A stretch of DNA of 64,000 bases from Cohnella candidum (lineage in GTDB: Bacteria > Bacillota > Bacilli > Paenibacillales > Paenibacillaceae): assembly GCF_003713065.1 (NCBI RefSeq), contig NZ_CP033433.1:2267001-2331000 (forward strand). The letters run 5' to 3'. Below are positions 41,807-50,083 of this stretch, piece by piece (positions within the stretch are counted from its first letter, which is position 1; every line of letters begins with the position of its first letter). Made by a program: the position numbers and the translations under genes. The notes beneath the pieces are model-generated. The model saw only the letters and a program-made list of their open reading frames with translations, did not search any database and was not told the DNA's origin.

Positions 41807-43312
41807 TTATTGTGCCTGGTTGACTCGGCCACTTAACACGGAAGCCGCAGCACGCTTCCAACCGGCATACAGCCGTTCCCTTTCGGCGGCTTCCATTGCG
41901 GGTTCATACAAACGGCCGGATTGCGCGAAACTTTGGATCTCCTCGATCGAGCTCCAATAGCCGACGCCAAGTCCCGCCAAATAGACCGATCCCATTGCCG
42001 ATAACTCGTCAACCTCCGATTTCGACACGGGAAGATTCAGCATGTCGGCCTGGAACTGCATCAGCAGCGGATTGCCGGACGCTCCGCCGTCCGCGTGCAG
42101 CTTCTTTAAGGGGATTCCCGTCTCCCTCTCCATCATGTCCGCAGCGTCGCGTACCTGGTACGCGATGCTCTCGACCGCGGCGCGGACGATGTGGGCTTTG
42201 CCCGTGGAACGGTTCATGCCCATAACCGCCGCTCTCGCGTAAGGGTCCCAGTACGGGGCTCCCAATCCGACGAAGGCAGGCACGAGGTAGACGCCTTCAT
42301 TATCCGGCGTCTGCCTTAACATGGCATCCAGTTCCTCAAACGAACTGAACAGCCCCAGATTGTCCCGCACCCATTTGATGCTGTCGCCGGAGCTGCGGAT
42401 GACGGCTTCCAGAGCGTACGTCACCTTGCCGCTTCTTCCCCAAGCGACGGCGGTCACCAGACCGTTGTCCGATGCGGCGGGTTTCTCTCCGGTATTCATG
42501 AGCACCGATGTTCCCGTGCCGTAAGTCGCTTTCGCCATGCCGGGCTCCAGACACAGCTGCCCGAACAAGGCAGCCTGGGAATCCCCGATGATACCCGAAA
42601 TCGGGACTCGATCCGGGAACAGATCCGGATCTTCCGTAAACCCGAAGCCTTCGTCGGACGAGCGGACTTCGGGAAGAAGGCTGGCCGGAACCCCGAACAG
42701 CCGGCACATGCCTTCGTCCCACCGCAAGGCATGAATGTTGAACAGCGAAGTTCGGCTGGCGTTCGTGTAATCGGTCGCGTGCACCCGGCCGCCCGTCAGT
42801 TTCCAGATCAGCCAGCTGTCGACCGTGCCGGCGAGCAGGTTCCCCTTTTCTAAAACGTGCCGGGCTTCCGGCACTTTCTCCAGCATCCAGCCCCATTTGG
42901 CCGCTGAGAAATAGGGGTCGAGCCTCAAACCCGTCCGCTCCCTCACCGCCGGTTCATGGCCGGCAGCCCGGTGTTCCGCGCACCGGTCGGCGGTTCGCTG
43001 GCATTGCCACACGATCGCATTGCAGACGGGTTTGCCAGTGGTGCGGTCCCATAACACAGCGGTTTCCCGCTGGTTCGTGATCGAGACGGCGGCCAGATCG
43101 GCAGGCGATAGACCCGCCGCCTCCAGCGCTTCCTTGGCCGTCCTTTTCACGTTCTCGTAAATCTCGAGAGGGTCGTGTTCCACCCAGCCCGGCTTCGGGT
43201 AGATCTGCCGGTGATCCGCGCTTCGTTTGGCCAGGATCCTTCCGTCTTGGCCCGCTACGAGCGCCTTCGTTCCCGCCGTGCTCTGGTCGATCGCCAGAAT
43301 ATACTTGGCCAT
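41807..43312 (-). CDS. GlpK-like FGGY carbohydrate kinase (possible apulose kinase)
   Basis: 501 residues, two FGGY domains. Close to glycerol kinase: IYPKPGWVEHDPLEIYE, ITNQRETAVLWDR (Arg-Glu pair), AIVWQC, DPYFSAAKW and catalytic Asp in GIIGDSQAALFGQL. The glycerol-contacting residues look conserved, so a glycerol kinase is possible. Yet it is the fourth gene of an operon with an isomerase and both transketolase halves, and it lacks glpF/glpD neighbours. That context fits a ketose kinase; apulose, which resembles a branched hydroxyacetone, is my proposal. GlpK-like family sure, substrate inferred. Ends in a strong terminator. Confidence 0.85.
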   Translation of the reverse strand: MAKYILAIDQSTAGTKALVAGQDGRILAKRSADHRQIYPKPGWVEHDPLEIYENVKRTAKEALEAAGLSPADLAAVSITNQRETAVLWDRTTGKPVCNAIVWQCQRTADRCAEHRAAGHEPAVRERTGLRLDPYFSAAKWGWMLEKVPEARHVLEKGNLLAGTVDSWLIWKLTGGRVHATDYTNASRTSLFNIHALRWDEGMCRLFGVPASLLPEVRSSDEGFGFTEDPDLFPDRVPISGIIGDSQAALFGQLCLEPGMAKATYGTGTSVLMNTGEKPAASDNGLVTAVAWGRSGKVTYALEAVIRSSGDSIKWVRDNLGLFSSFEELDAMLRQTPDNEGVYLVPAFVGLGAPYWDPYARAAVMGMNRSTGKAHIVRAAVESIAYQVRDAADMMERETGIPLKKLHADGGASGNPLLMQFQADMLNLPVSKSEVDELSAMGSVYLAGLGVGYWSSIEEIQSFAQSGRLYEPAMEAAERERLYAGWKRAAASVLSGRVNQAQ

Positions 43313-43323
43313 GGTCCTCCGTC

Positions 43324-44262
43324 CTATCTCCCGATCAAGTCGAGCGCGATATTCCGGATGTTGGCGGCGGAAATCCCGTAATGCTCGAAGACTTCCGAGG
43401 TTTTGCCGGCAATGGCCGGTTCGTCCGGGATGCCGAGGATCCGCATCGGCACGGGCTTGTGCTGAACCACCACTTCCGCGACCGCGGCGCCCAGTCCTCC
43501 GTGAATGCTGTGTTCTTCCACCGTAATGATATGTCCGGTTTCCTCGGCTGCTTTGAGGATCGCTTCTTCATCCAGCGGCTTGATCGTGTGCATATTGAGG
43601 ACACGGCAGGAAACGCCCACTTCCTTCAGCGCGGCTTCCGCGTCGAGCGCGACCCGTACGGTTTCGCCTGCGGCGATGATCGTCAGGTCGCTGCCTTCCC
43701 GCATCGTAACCGCTTTGCCGATGACAAACTCGTAATCTTCGGACTCATAAGAGTCCTCGACAGGGTTCCGACCAATGCGGATGTACACGCCGCCCTCATG
43801 CTCAACGAGCGCTTCCGTCATCTTTTTCGTTTCATGCCGGTCGGCCGGCAAAATAACGGCGAGTCCCGGAATGGCGCGGGCGACCGCGATATCCTGTACG
43901 GAATGGTGGGACATGCCGAGCGCGCCGTAGCTGACGCCGCCGCTGATGCCGACCAGCTTGACGTTGGTCGCCGAATAAGCGACGTCCACCTTGATTTGCT
44001 CGATGCTCCGCATGCTGAGGAAGCAGGCCGGCGACGTGACGAACGGTTTCTTGCCGCTGTGCGCAAGCCCGGCCGAAATGCCGACGATATTCTGCTCGGC
44101 GATGCCGACTTCCACGAACTGATCCGGATACGCATTGGCGAACGTCGCCATGGCGGCGGACCCTCTGGAGTCGCTGGCCAGTACCATGATGTCTCGGTCT
44201 TCCTTCGCGAGCTCCAAGAGCGTATCGCAAATGACTTGCCGGTTCGGAATCGAATTCGCCAT
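43324..44262 (-). CDS. Transketolase, C-terminal (pyrimidine-binding) subunit
   Basis: 312 residues covering the PYR and C-terminal domains of transketolase: RFVEVGIAEQ-type sequence FVEVGIAEQNIVGISAGLA with the catalytic Glu that activates thiamine diphosphate, SHHSVQDIAVARAIPGL, and the C-terminal IITVEEHSIHGGLG. It needs the N-terminal subunit encoded just upstream (stop and start 2 bases apart). Split transketolases are known, including AptAB, which cleaves apulose 4-phosphate. Eleven bases separate it from the kinase gene. Confidence 0.9.
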   Translation of the reverse strand: MANSIPNRQVICDTLLELAKEDRDIMVLASDSRGSAAMATFANAYPDQFVEVGIAEQNIVGISAGLAHSGKKPFVTSPACFLSMRSIEQIKVDVAYSATNVKLVGISGGVSYGALGMSHHSVQDIAVARAIPGLAVILPADRHETKKMTEALVEHEGGVYIRIGRNPVEDSYESEDYEFVIGKAVTMREGSDLTIIAAGETVRVALDAEAALKEVGVSCRVLNMHTIKPLDEEAILKAAEETGHIITVEEHSIHGGLGAAVAEVVVQHKPVPMRILGIPDEPAIAGKTSEVFEHYGISAANIRNIALDLIGR

Positions 44263-44264
44263 GA

Positions 44265-45110
44265 TTAACGCACCTGCCCTTCCTGCTGATAACGCTCCAG
44301 TTCCGCCGACAGTTCCGCAAGCGCGTGCTGCAGCTGCTCATCGTTCGGCACATGATGGTGCCAGTGCGGAACATTTTCGGCGAAAGATACGCCTTTGCCT
44401 TTGACGGTATTGGCCATGACGAGCGTCGGCTTGCCCGGAACGGTCGGCACCGCTTCGAACGCATTCACCAGCGCATCCATGTCGTTGCCGTCGATCGAGA
44501 CGACGTTCCAACCGAACGCGGCCCATTTCTCTTCGAGCGGCTCCAGCCCCATGACATCTTCCGTAGAGCCGCTGATCTGCAGCCGGTTGCGGTCAATAAT
44601 GCCGACCAAATTGTCCAGCTTATAATGCGCTCCCGCCATCGCGGCTTCCCAGACCGAACCTTCGGCTTGCTCTCCGTCGCCCATGAGGCAGAATACGCGA
44701 TAGCTTTTGTTGTCCCGCTTCGCCGCCAGCGCCATGCCGACGGAGATCGCCAGGCCGTGTCCGAGCGCGCCCGTGTTCATTTCGATGCCCGGCACCTTGT
44801 TGTTGGGATGACCGATCAGGCGCGTGCCGAACTGGCTGAACGTCTTCAATTCTTCTTTCGGAATAAATCCCCGGTCGGCGAGAATGCACCAGAGAGATTC
44901 CACCGAGTGGCCTTTGCTGGCCATAAAACGGTCTCGTTCTTCCCATTTGGGACGCGCCGGATCGATTTTCATGACTCGATAATAAAGTGCCGTTAAAATA
45001 TCGGTATTGCTGAGCGAACCGCCGGTATGGCCGGTCTTGGCGCCGTGAATCATTGTGAGCAAATCCATTCGGATTTGGGCGGCTTTGGCTTTCAACGCGC
45101 TCGTTTCCAT
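44265..45110 (-). CDS. Transketolase, N-terminal (ThDP-binding) subunit
   Basis: 281 residues: AKTGHTGGSLSNTDILTALY at the start, SKGHSVESLWCILADRGF, GALGHGLAISVGMALAAK, and the ThDP/Mg motif MGDGEQAEGSVWEAAMAG through IIDRNRLQISG. Start at ATG 45110, with AAGGAGG 7 bases upstream; the longer frame runs into the isomerase gene. It is paired with the C-terminal subunit directly downstream. Confidence 0.9.
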   Translation of the reverse strand: METSALKAKAAQIRMDLLTMIHGAKTGHTGGSLSNTDILTALYYRVMKIDPARPKWEERDRFMASKGHSVESLWCILADRGFIPKEELKTFSQFGTRLIGHPNNKVPGIEMNTGALGHGLAISVGMALAAKRDNKSYRVFCLMGDGEQAEGSVWEAAMAGAHYKLDNLVGIIDRNRLQISGSTEDVMGLEPLEEKWAAFGWNVVSIDGNDMDALVNAFEAVPTVPGKPTLVMANTVKGKGVSFAENVPHWHHHVPNDEQLQHALAELSAELERYQQEGQVR

Positions 45111-45129
45111 ATCCAGTCCTCCTTCCGCC

Positions 45130-46563
45130 TTACAGGCCTGCACCGCGCAGCCAGGCTTGGATTTCTTTTTCGGTCGGATCGACCGGATCGGGAGTCAGCC
45201 CCGGAATGTATTGGCAAGCTTCGTATAAGGCCGGGATCGCGTTCGCATGAATGCCGACGGAATGATGGACATAAGGACCTTTGACCAATTTTTCTTCCCA
45301 CAGCGGCCAGTCGTTCACTTCGACCCATACATACGAGCCGCGAGTGTAAGGACCTTGGATGCCGCGCGCCTTGCCGAGGAACAGCTGATATTCGCCGTGG
45401 TCTCCGTCAAAGCGGGCCAGCGTCATGTTCCCGCCTTTGATTTCACCCTCATGCGTACCCGGGGAGTGGTCGTCGAACAGAAAATGTTTACGGAGCTTCG
45501 GCTTGTCTTCTACGGACAGCGAAACCGGGAAATTGCCGCAATGGAACAGCAGCTCTCCGTTCGCGTTTTCCGGATGGCGAACCGTCAGGTCCGCGAAAAA
45601 GGTCGGATGCTGGTTCATCGTCGCTGCTTGCACCATGACCGAGGTAATCGCGCCGTGAATGTCCGTTTCGCAGGTGACCGGAATCTGCTCGTCGGTCAGG
45701 ATGGCGTTCGCTAAGCAAGGCATGATGCCCATCGCATCCTGCAACGAGGACCAGCATTGAATCGCGATCGCTGTGCTGCCCGTGCTGACGGCATATTGCT
45801 TCATCGCGACTTTCAATGCGGCGATCCGTCTGACGTCGGCTTCGGTCACTTCGGACCAATCCAGCTTCGCCTTGATGTAGTCGATCGCTTCCGCCAGCTC
45901 GGAGCTGTTGCCTTTCTCGATCCGCTGGGAAGCGCGTTGGATATCCACCAGCGTGATGGGATGGATCTCGATGCCGAAGCGCTCAAGAAGCTCCCCTTCA
46001 TTGCACATCATCGTCCAGAAAGAAGCCGGGCGAGGACCGATTTGCAGAATGCGGAGGCTGCGGAACTGGCGGACGACGTTGGCTGCCGCGACGAAGTTCG
46101 TGAAACCTCGTTCGAAAACGGGGTCGTTCACCCTGCTGTTCGTGACATAGGTGAAAGGAACGTTGAAGCGACGCAGCACTTTACCGGTCGCGAAAAGTCC
46201 GCATTGCGTATCGCGAAGGCGCATCCCGTCTTCGAGCGGCGCTTCGTCCCTCGGGCCCCACAGCAATACCGGCTTGCCCAGCGCTTTGCCTACCCGGGCG
46301 ACCGTATCTTCCGTTCCGAAATTACAATGCGGGAAAAATACGGCGTCCACGTTCTCCTGGCGGAACCGCTCGGCGATCAAATCGGCGTTAATGTGGTCGT
46401 CGTACAGCAGACCTTCCTGGTTCAGTCCTTCCAGGTCGACGATGTCGATGTCGAGGCCGAAGCTTTCGATTTTTTCCTTGATCAGCACTTTGTAACGGAA
46501 AGCATCTTCCGCACTGAAAACGAAACGGCGTGTCGGCGCGTAGCCTAACTTCAATTTTTTCAT
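45130..46563 (-). CDS. L-fucose/arabinose isomerase family protein (possible D-apiose isomerase)
   Basis: 477 residues of the L-fucose/L-arabinose isomerase fold (COG2407). Conserved regions: VDAVFFPHCNFGTEDTVARV, KPVLLWGPRDEAP, IAIQCWSSLQDAMGIMPCLA, PVTCETDIHGAITSVMVQAA (metal-ligand Glu/Asp) and a C-terminal HHSVGIHANAIP with His. It converts an aldose to a ketose using a metal ion. First gene of the operon isomerase, transketolase subunits, kinase; divergent from a LacI regulator. Sugar not readable from sequence; D-apiose is proposed from context, D-arabinose or L-fucose are alternatives. Confidence 0.85.
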   Translation of the reverse strand: MKKLKLGYAPTRRFVFSAEDAFRYKVLIKEKIESFGLDIDIVDLEGLNQEGLLYDDHINADLIAERFRQENVDAVFFPHCNFGTEDTVARVGKALGKPVLLWGPRDEAPLEDGMRLRDTQCGLFATGKVLRRFNVPFTYVTNSRVNDPVFERGFTNFVAAANVVRQFRSLRILQIGPRPASFWTMMCNEGELLERFGIEIHPITLVDIQRASQRIEKGNSSELAEAIDYIKAKLDWSEVTEADVRRIAALKVAMKQYAVSTGSTAIAIQCWSSLQDAMGIMPCLANAILTDEQIPVTCETDIHGAITSVMVQAATMNQHPTFFADLTVRHPENANGELLFHCGNFPVSLSVEDKPKLRKHFLFDDHSPGTHEGEIKGGNMTLARFDGDHGEYQLFLGKARGIQGPYTRGSYVWVEVNDWPLWEEKLVKGPYVHHSVGIHANAIPALYEACQYIPGLTPDPVDPTEKEIQAWLRGAGL

Positions 46564-46603
46564 CCGTAGCCCTCTCCCTTTGAACTAAACTTAACTTAAC
46601 AGT

Positions 46604-46618
46604 AATAAACGTTTAATT
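46604..46618. promoter_or_regulatory. Candidate LacI-family operator
   Basis: AATAAACGTTTAATT, a near-perfect palindrome with central CG, 41 bp before the isomerase ATG and facing the LacI gene. The same gap (46580-46775) holds many TTTAGT/ACTAAA words. Confidence 0.5.
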
Positions 46619-46796
46619 GCCACAAGCCAAATTTAACACCAAAATTGAACTTGGTCAACGATATTTAGTTCAATTTAGTATCATGTTTATTTATTTTTTA
46701 TGTGAATTTAGTAAACAATATCATGAATCGCTTGCTTCTAAACCGTGTTAACTGTAAACTAAACTTACTAAACTTCTCGGATCGAGGGATTCCACA

Positions 46797-47864
46797 TTGA
46801 AATTGGACGACATCGCCAGGCTGGCGGGGGTTTCCAAAGCGGCCGTTTCCTTGGCGCTCAACGGCAAACCCGGCATCGGACCCGAAACCCGGGAACGAAT
46901 CCTCCAAATCGCCAATGAGCACGGCTACCAACCCAAAACGAAAACCGCCCCGCGCGATCAGCAGGCCGGTTCGATCACCTTTCTCGTATTCGCGAATTCC
47001 GGAATCGTATTGGAGCAGTATTATCAGCAGCCCTTCTTCCGTGAACTGATTCATTTCATCGAGGAACGCTGCAGAGCCCACGGCTATTCGCTGCTTTTCA
47101 GTTCCGTAGACATGCTGAACGTTCAAGAGGGAATTCGAAAAGTCACGGATGAAAAACGCAGCGACGGCGTCATTTTGCTCGGAACCAATTTGAACAAAGA
47201 GCTCCTGGAGCAAGTCACGGATAGCATGAGCACCCCATTCGTCGTTTTGGACACCTGTTTCGAAACGCTCCCGATCCCGTTCATTCAAATCAACAACGTG
47301 ATGGGCGGGTACCAGGCGGGAAAACATTTGTGCGGACTCGGCCACCGCGACATCGGCTACATCGCTTCGGACATCCGGATCCGCAACTTTGACGACCGCC
47401 GCGTGGGATTCATGCAGGCACTTCGGGAAACCAGAGTGGAGTTGGACGAAGAAAAAGTGTTTTCGGTCGCCCCCACCATCCTGTCCTCGCAGGACGAATT
47501 GAAAAAACAGCTGTCCGCCTACTTGGATAAGGGGCTTGCCCTGCCGGCTGCCTTGTTCTGCGAATGCGATTATATCGCCATCAGCGCGATCAAATCGTTA
47601 ACCGAGCTCGGATTCCGGGTGCCGAACGACGTCTCCGTCGTCGGCTTCGACAACATCTCCGAAGCGATGATCGTCTCGCCCGAGCTCACGACCGTCCACG
47701 TGGAAAAAGAACGCATGGCGCATCTGGCCGTGGACCTTCTTATAGAATCTATCGTATCGGGCGCCGCCGTGACGTCCAAGATCATGGTGGATACGCAGTT
47801 TATCGAGAGAATGTCGTCACGGGCACCGGCCCCGGCTACGGCAACGAGTTTGGCGAATGGTTGA
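46797..47864 (+). CDS. LacI family transcriptional regulator
   Basis: 355 residues. N-terminal helix-turn-helix and hinge (KLDDIARLAGVSKAAVSLAL, GIGPETRERILQIANEHGY) followed by a periplasmic-binding-protein-like effector domain (DGVILLGTNLN, GHRDIGYIASDIR, NDVSVVGFDNISEAMIVSPE, LTTVHVEKERMAHLAVDLL). Starts at TTG 46797 with GAGGG upstream. Divergent from the isomerase-transketolase-kinase operon, its likely target; the inducer is probably the sugar or an early intermediate. Confidence 0.9.
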   Translation: MKLDDIARLAGVSKAAVSLALNGKPGIGPETRERILQIANEHGYQPKTKTAPRDQQAGSITFLVFANSGIVLEQYYQQPFFRELIHFIEERCRAHGYSLLFSSVDMLNVQEGIRKVTDEKRSDGVILLGTNLNKELLEQVTDSMSTPFVVLDTCFETLPIPFIQINNVMGGYQAGKHLCGLGHRDIGYIASDIRIRNFDDRRVGFMQALRETRVELDEEKVFSVAPTILSSQDELKKQLSAYLDKGLALPAALFCECDYIAISAIKSLTELGFRVPNDVSVVGFDNISEAMIVSPELTTVHVEKERMAHLAVDLLIESIVSGAAVTSKIMVDTQFIERMSSRAPAPATATSLANG

Positions 47865-47879
47865 ACGTAAATCAAATAT

Positions 47880-47923
47880 CAAAAAACGGAGCACCCATTC
47901 CATTATCGGAATGGGTGCTCCGT
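47880..47923. terminator. Terminator between lacI-type gene and phosphatase gene
   Basis: Perfect 16-bp stem (47886-47901 with 47908-47923), 6-base loop. The U-run is on the minus strand, so it mainly ends the phosphatase transcript. Confidence 0.8.
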
Positions 47924-47928
47924 GCAAA

Positions 47929-48528
47929 TTAAGGGTTCGTATAGCTCGTGTCGCCCACGGACACGACTTTGAATTTCCCGTCTTCCCACTCCAGCTTGGT
48001 TACGCTGGCGTTCGGAAGGCCGCCTTGCTTGGCCGGATTCCAGCTTTTCGGATCTAGAGTCAGCGCGAAATTCAAGATCGTAACGCCATGTGAAACGACG
48101 AGAATATTGCCGCCTTTTTCTTTGTTCGCATTCGCGATGTCATTCAATGCAGCTTGCGTCCGGGCATATAATTCTGCATTCGTCTCTCCACCGACTGCCT
48201 TAAAAGACTCGGGATTCGTCCACAGATCCGGATGCTCTTTCATTATCTTCTGCCCGTGCTCGCCTTCCCATGACCCGAAGTTGATTTCACGAAGCCTTTT
48301 GTCCGTCTGCACGGGGATGTTTCGCCCTTTCAGAATCAAATCGGCGGTATCCGTCGCCCGTTCGCTTGTACTGCTATAGACGGCGGTAAAGGGAATGTTT
48401 TTCAGGCCTTGACCGAGCTTTTCCGCAACCTGGATTCCTCTGTCCGTCAGCGGGGAATCGGAGAAGCCTTGCATGCGGTCGTTCACGTTAAACAGAGTTT
48501 CGCCGTGCCGAACCAAATAGATCGTCAA
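47929..48528 (-). CDS. Histidine phosphatase (phosphoglycerate mutase-like)
   Basis: 199 residues. The RHG motif YLVRHGETLFN opens the protein; the second catalytic His is in VVSHGVTILN, with Arg in YSSTSERATDTAD and Glu in LREINFGSWEGE. This is the broad-specificity phosphatase group (PhoE/YhfR-like), cofactor-independent of 2,3-BPG. Start TTG 48528 overlaps the stop of the small upstream gene (TTGA), so it is translationally coupled. Confidence 0.87.
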   Translation of the reverse strand: MTIYLVRHGETLFNVNDRMQGFSDSPLTDRGIQVAEKLGQGLKNIPFTAVYSSTSERATDTADLILKGRNIPVQTDKRLREINFGSWEGEHGQKIMKEHPDLWTNPESFKAVGGETNAELYARTQAALNDIANANKEKGGNILVVSHGVTILNFALTLDPKSWNPAKQGGLPNASVTKLEWEDGKFKVVSVGDTSYTNP

Positions 48529-48722
48529 CTTTTGCTTACCCTTCTCGACGTAGCCGGTGTCGCCGCGTGCTCTTCGTTCCTCGAAAAAAGCTCCTTTACC
48601 TTGCGTCCTTGTGGAGTATCTTTTATGGCAAGGGAAGCCAATTTAACATCAGGATGCTTCAATAAAAACTGTTCAAGCTCCGTCTTCTGCCGAAGAAATG
48701 AATCCAGCTCCGATCTGTCCAT
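48525..48722 (-). CDS. Small hypothetical protein upstream of the phosphatase
   Basis: 65 residues, charged and soluble (MDRSELDSFLRQKTELEQFL, then KHPDVKLASLAIKDTPQGRK). Not recognised. GGGGAG lies 7 bases before ATG 48722 and its stop overlaps the phosphatase start, both signs of a real coupled gene. Confidence 0.6.
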   Translation of the reverse strand: MDRSELDSFLRQKTELEQFLLKHPDVKLASLAIKDTPQGRKVKELFSRNEEHAATPATSRRVSKS

Positions 48723-48740
48723 GCGTTCTCTCCCCTCCAC

Positions 48741-48778
48741 GAAAAAGACCCCGCCTTTCACGTGAAGGACGGGATCTT
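48741..48778 (-). terminator. Terminator after the esterase gene
   Basis: Hairpin around CACGTG with arms from 48746 and to 48778; T5 follows on the minus strand. It closes the long Lpl-type transporter/glycosidase/esterase unit. Confidence 0.75.
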
Positions 48779-48786
48779 GTCTGCGG

Positions 48787-50061
48787 TCAGGCCATCTTTT
48801 GTTCAGCCAGCCATTCCATCAAGGATACTTCCTTGCCCTCCACCATGACCGGTTTCCCGTCATAGTCGAGGCGGCAATCGTCGTTCAGGGCGTAGATCCA
48901 GGAAAAATGCCCATGATACGTGTACGGTTCCCCATGCTCATTCGTAAACAGACCATGAAGATCGACGACTTGTTCGAAGTAGGAGAAATGCACGTTACCC
49001 GCTCCGGCCCTCATCAAGCGTTCATAGGTAGGCACGACCGTTTCTTCCGGCTTGACGATGGTATCGTCCTTGGAATGAGTAAACCAAATCGGCAAATGTT
49101 TAATTGCCTCGATATCTTCGTCGCGAATGACTTCATCGTAAAGCGCTTCGCATACCGGATAAGCCGCCGCGAAGAAATGCGGATAATCCAGCAACATCCG
49201 CATGGTCATGAAACCGCCGTTGGAGCAGCCGCCGATATAGATCCGGCTCATGTCGATTGACGTATCATTGTTGGCGATAAACTCATCGATCAGCGCTTTT
49301 AATGCTTTTACGTACTTGGACTTCCCCGTTCTTCCGTATTGGCCGCTGCCGTCGTCCAGCCAGAAGGTCTTGGCCTGCGGAACCAATACGAAAGCTCCGC
49401 CGAACTTGGCCTGAATGTCGTCGCCTGCCAAATTCACGACCTTGTTGCCCGTATAGGCAATCGCCGGATCGGTCCCGCCTTCCCCGCCTCCGTGCAGCCA
49501 GATGATCAGCGGCCGCTTTCCGTTTCCGGTTTGGGGCACGAAGTAACCGTAATTCAGCGGTTCCTCCGCGTAAGAAGAGATCCCTTGCAAAAACTTCTCC
49601 GCCTGCTTTGTCGAATTCCCCGCACACAGGTCGAATACGAAACCCGACAGATTCTCCCCTTCCGACGGAATATCCGCAACTTGCGTAATTCGGTAATGGC
49701 TGATGATATATTCGTTCATCATTCCAATAGGCGCAATGGAAGCGGATAAGGGGACATCCGGACCGTACTTCATTTCGAGAGTCACGAATTCGCCTTCTTC
49801 TTGCCGTTCCCCATCGATACTGGAAGGATAAGCATCGGTGATCGCGCCATTCCCTTTGCTAGGCTCCTTATGCTCCAAGTCCGTCCAACTCCTTGGCAGC
49901 ATCAGGATTTCTCCCTTTTTATCCTTCCGTTCCACATAGACATGAAAGCATGCCGGCTTAACCGATTCCGCCTTCACGTTCGCGCCCATCGGAAGCACCA
50001 GCTTCGTAATAAACGGACCGTAATCCGTTATCTCCGTCATCGTGTAGTAGATTTTCCCCAT
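48787..50061 (-). CDS. Alpha/beta-hydrolase esterase with Ig-like N-terminal domain
   Basis: 424 residues. Residues 1-160 look like the Ig-like domain of EstA-type esterases (LVLPMGANVKAESVKPACF); then a PHB-depolymerase-like hydrolase: LIIWLHGGGEGG (oxyanion region), nucleophile Ser in YIGGCSNGGFMTMRML, Asp in THSKDDTIV and His in TYHGHFSWIYA. No signal peptide, so it deacylates imported material. Last gene after the apiosidase-like gene; it may remove acyl groups from plant glycosides. Exact ester unknown. Confidence 0.82.
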   Translation of the reverse strand: MGKIYYTMTEITDYGPFITKLVLPMGANVKAESVKPACFHVYVERKDKKGEILMLPRSWTDLEHKEPSKGNGAITDAYPSSIDGERQEEGEFVTLEMKYGPDVPLSASIAPIGMMNEYIISHYRITQVADIPSEGENLSGFVFDLCAGNSTKQAEKFLQGISSYAEEPLNYGYFVPQTGNGKRPLIIWLHGGGEGGTDPAIAYTGNKVVNLAGDDIQAKFGGAFVLVPQAKTFWLDDGSGQYGRTGKSKYVKALKALIDEFIANNDTSIDMSRIYIGGCSNGGFMTMRMLLDYPHFFAAAYPVCEALYDEVIRDEDIEAIKHLPIWFTHSKDDTIVKPEETVVPTYERLMRAGAGNVHFSYFEQVVDLHGLFTNEHGEPYTYHGHFSWIYALNDDCRLDYDGKPVMVEGKEVSLMEWLAEQKMA

Positions 50062-50083
50062 TCTTCAACCCTCCGATTGCGTA

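Noticed and set aside
41807..43312. Naming the FGGY kinase glpK
   Set aside because: Active-site residues fit glycerol kinase, but the operon context points to a sugar pathway, so no symbol was given.
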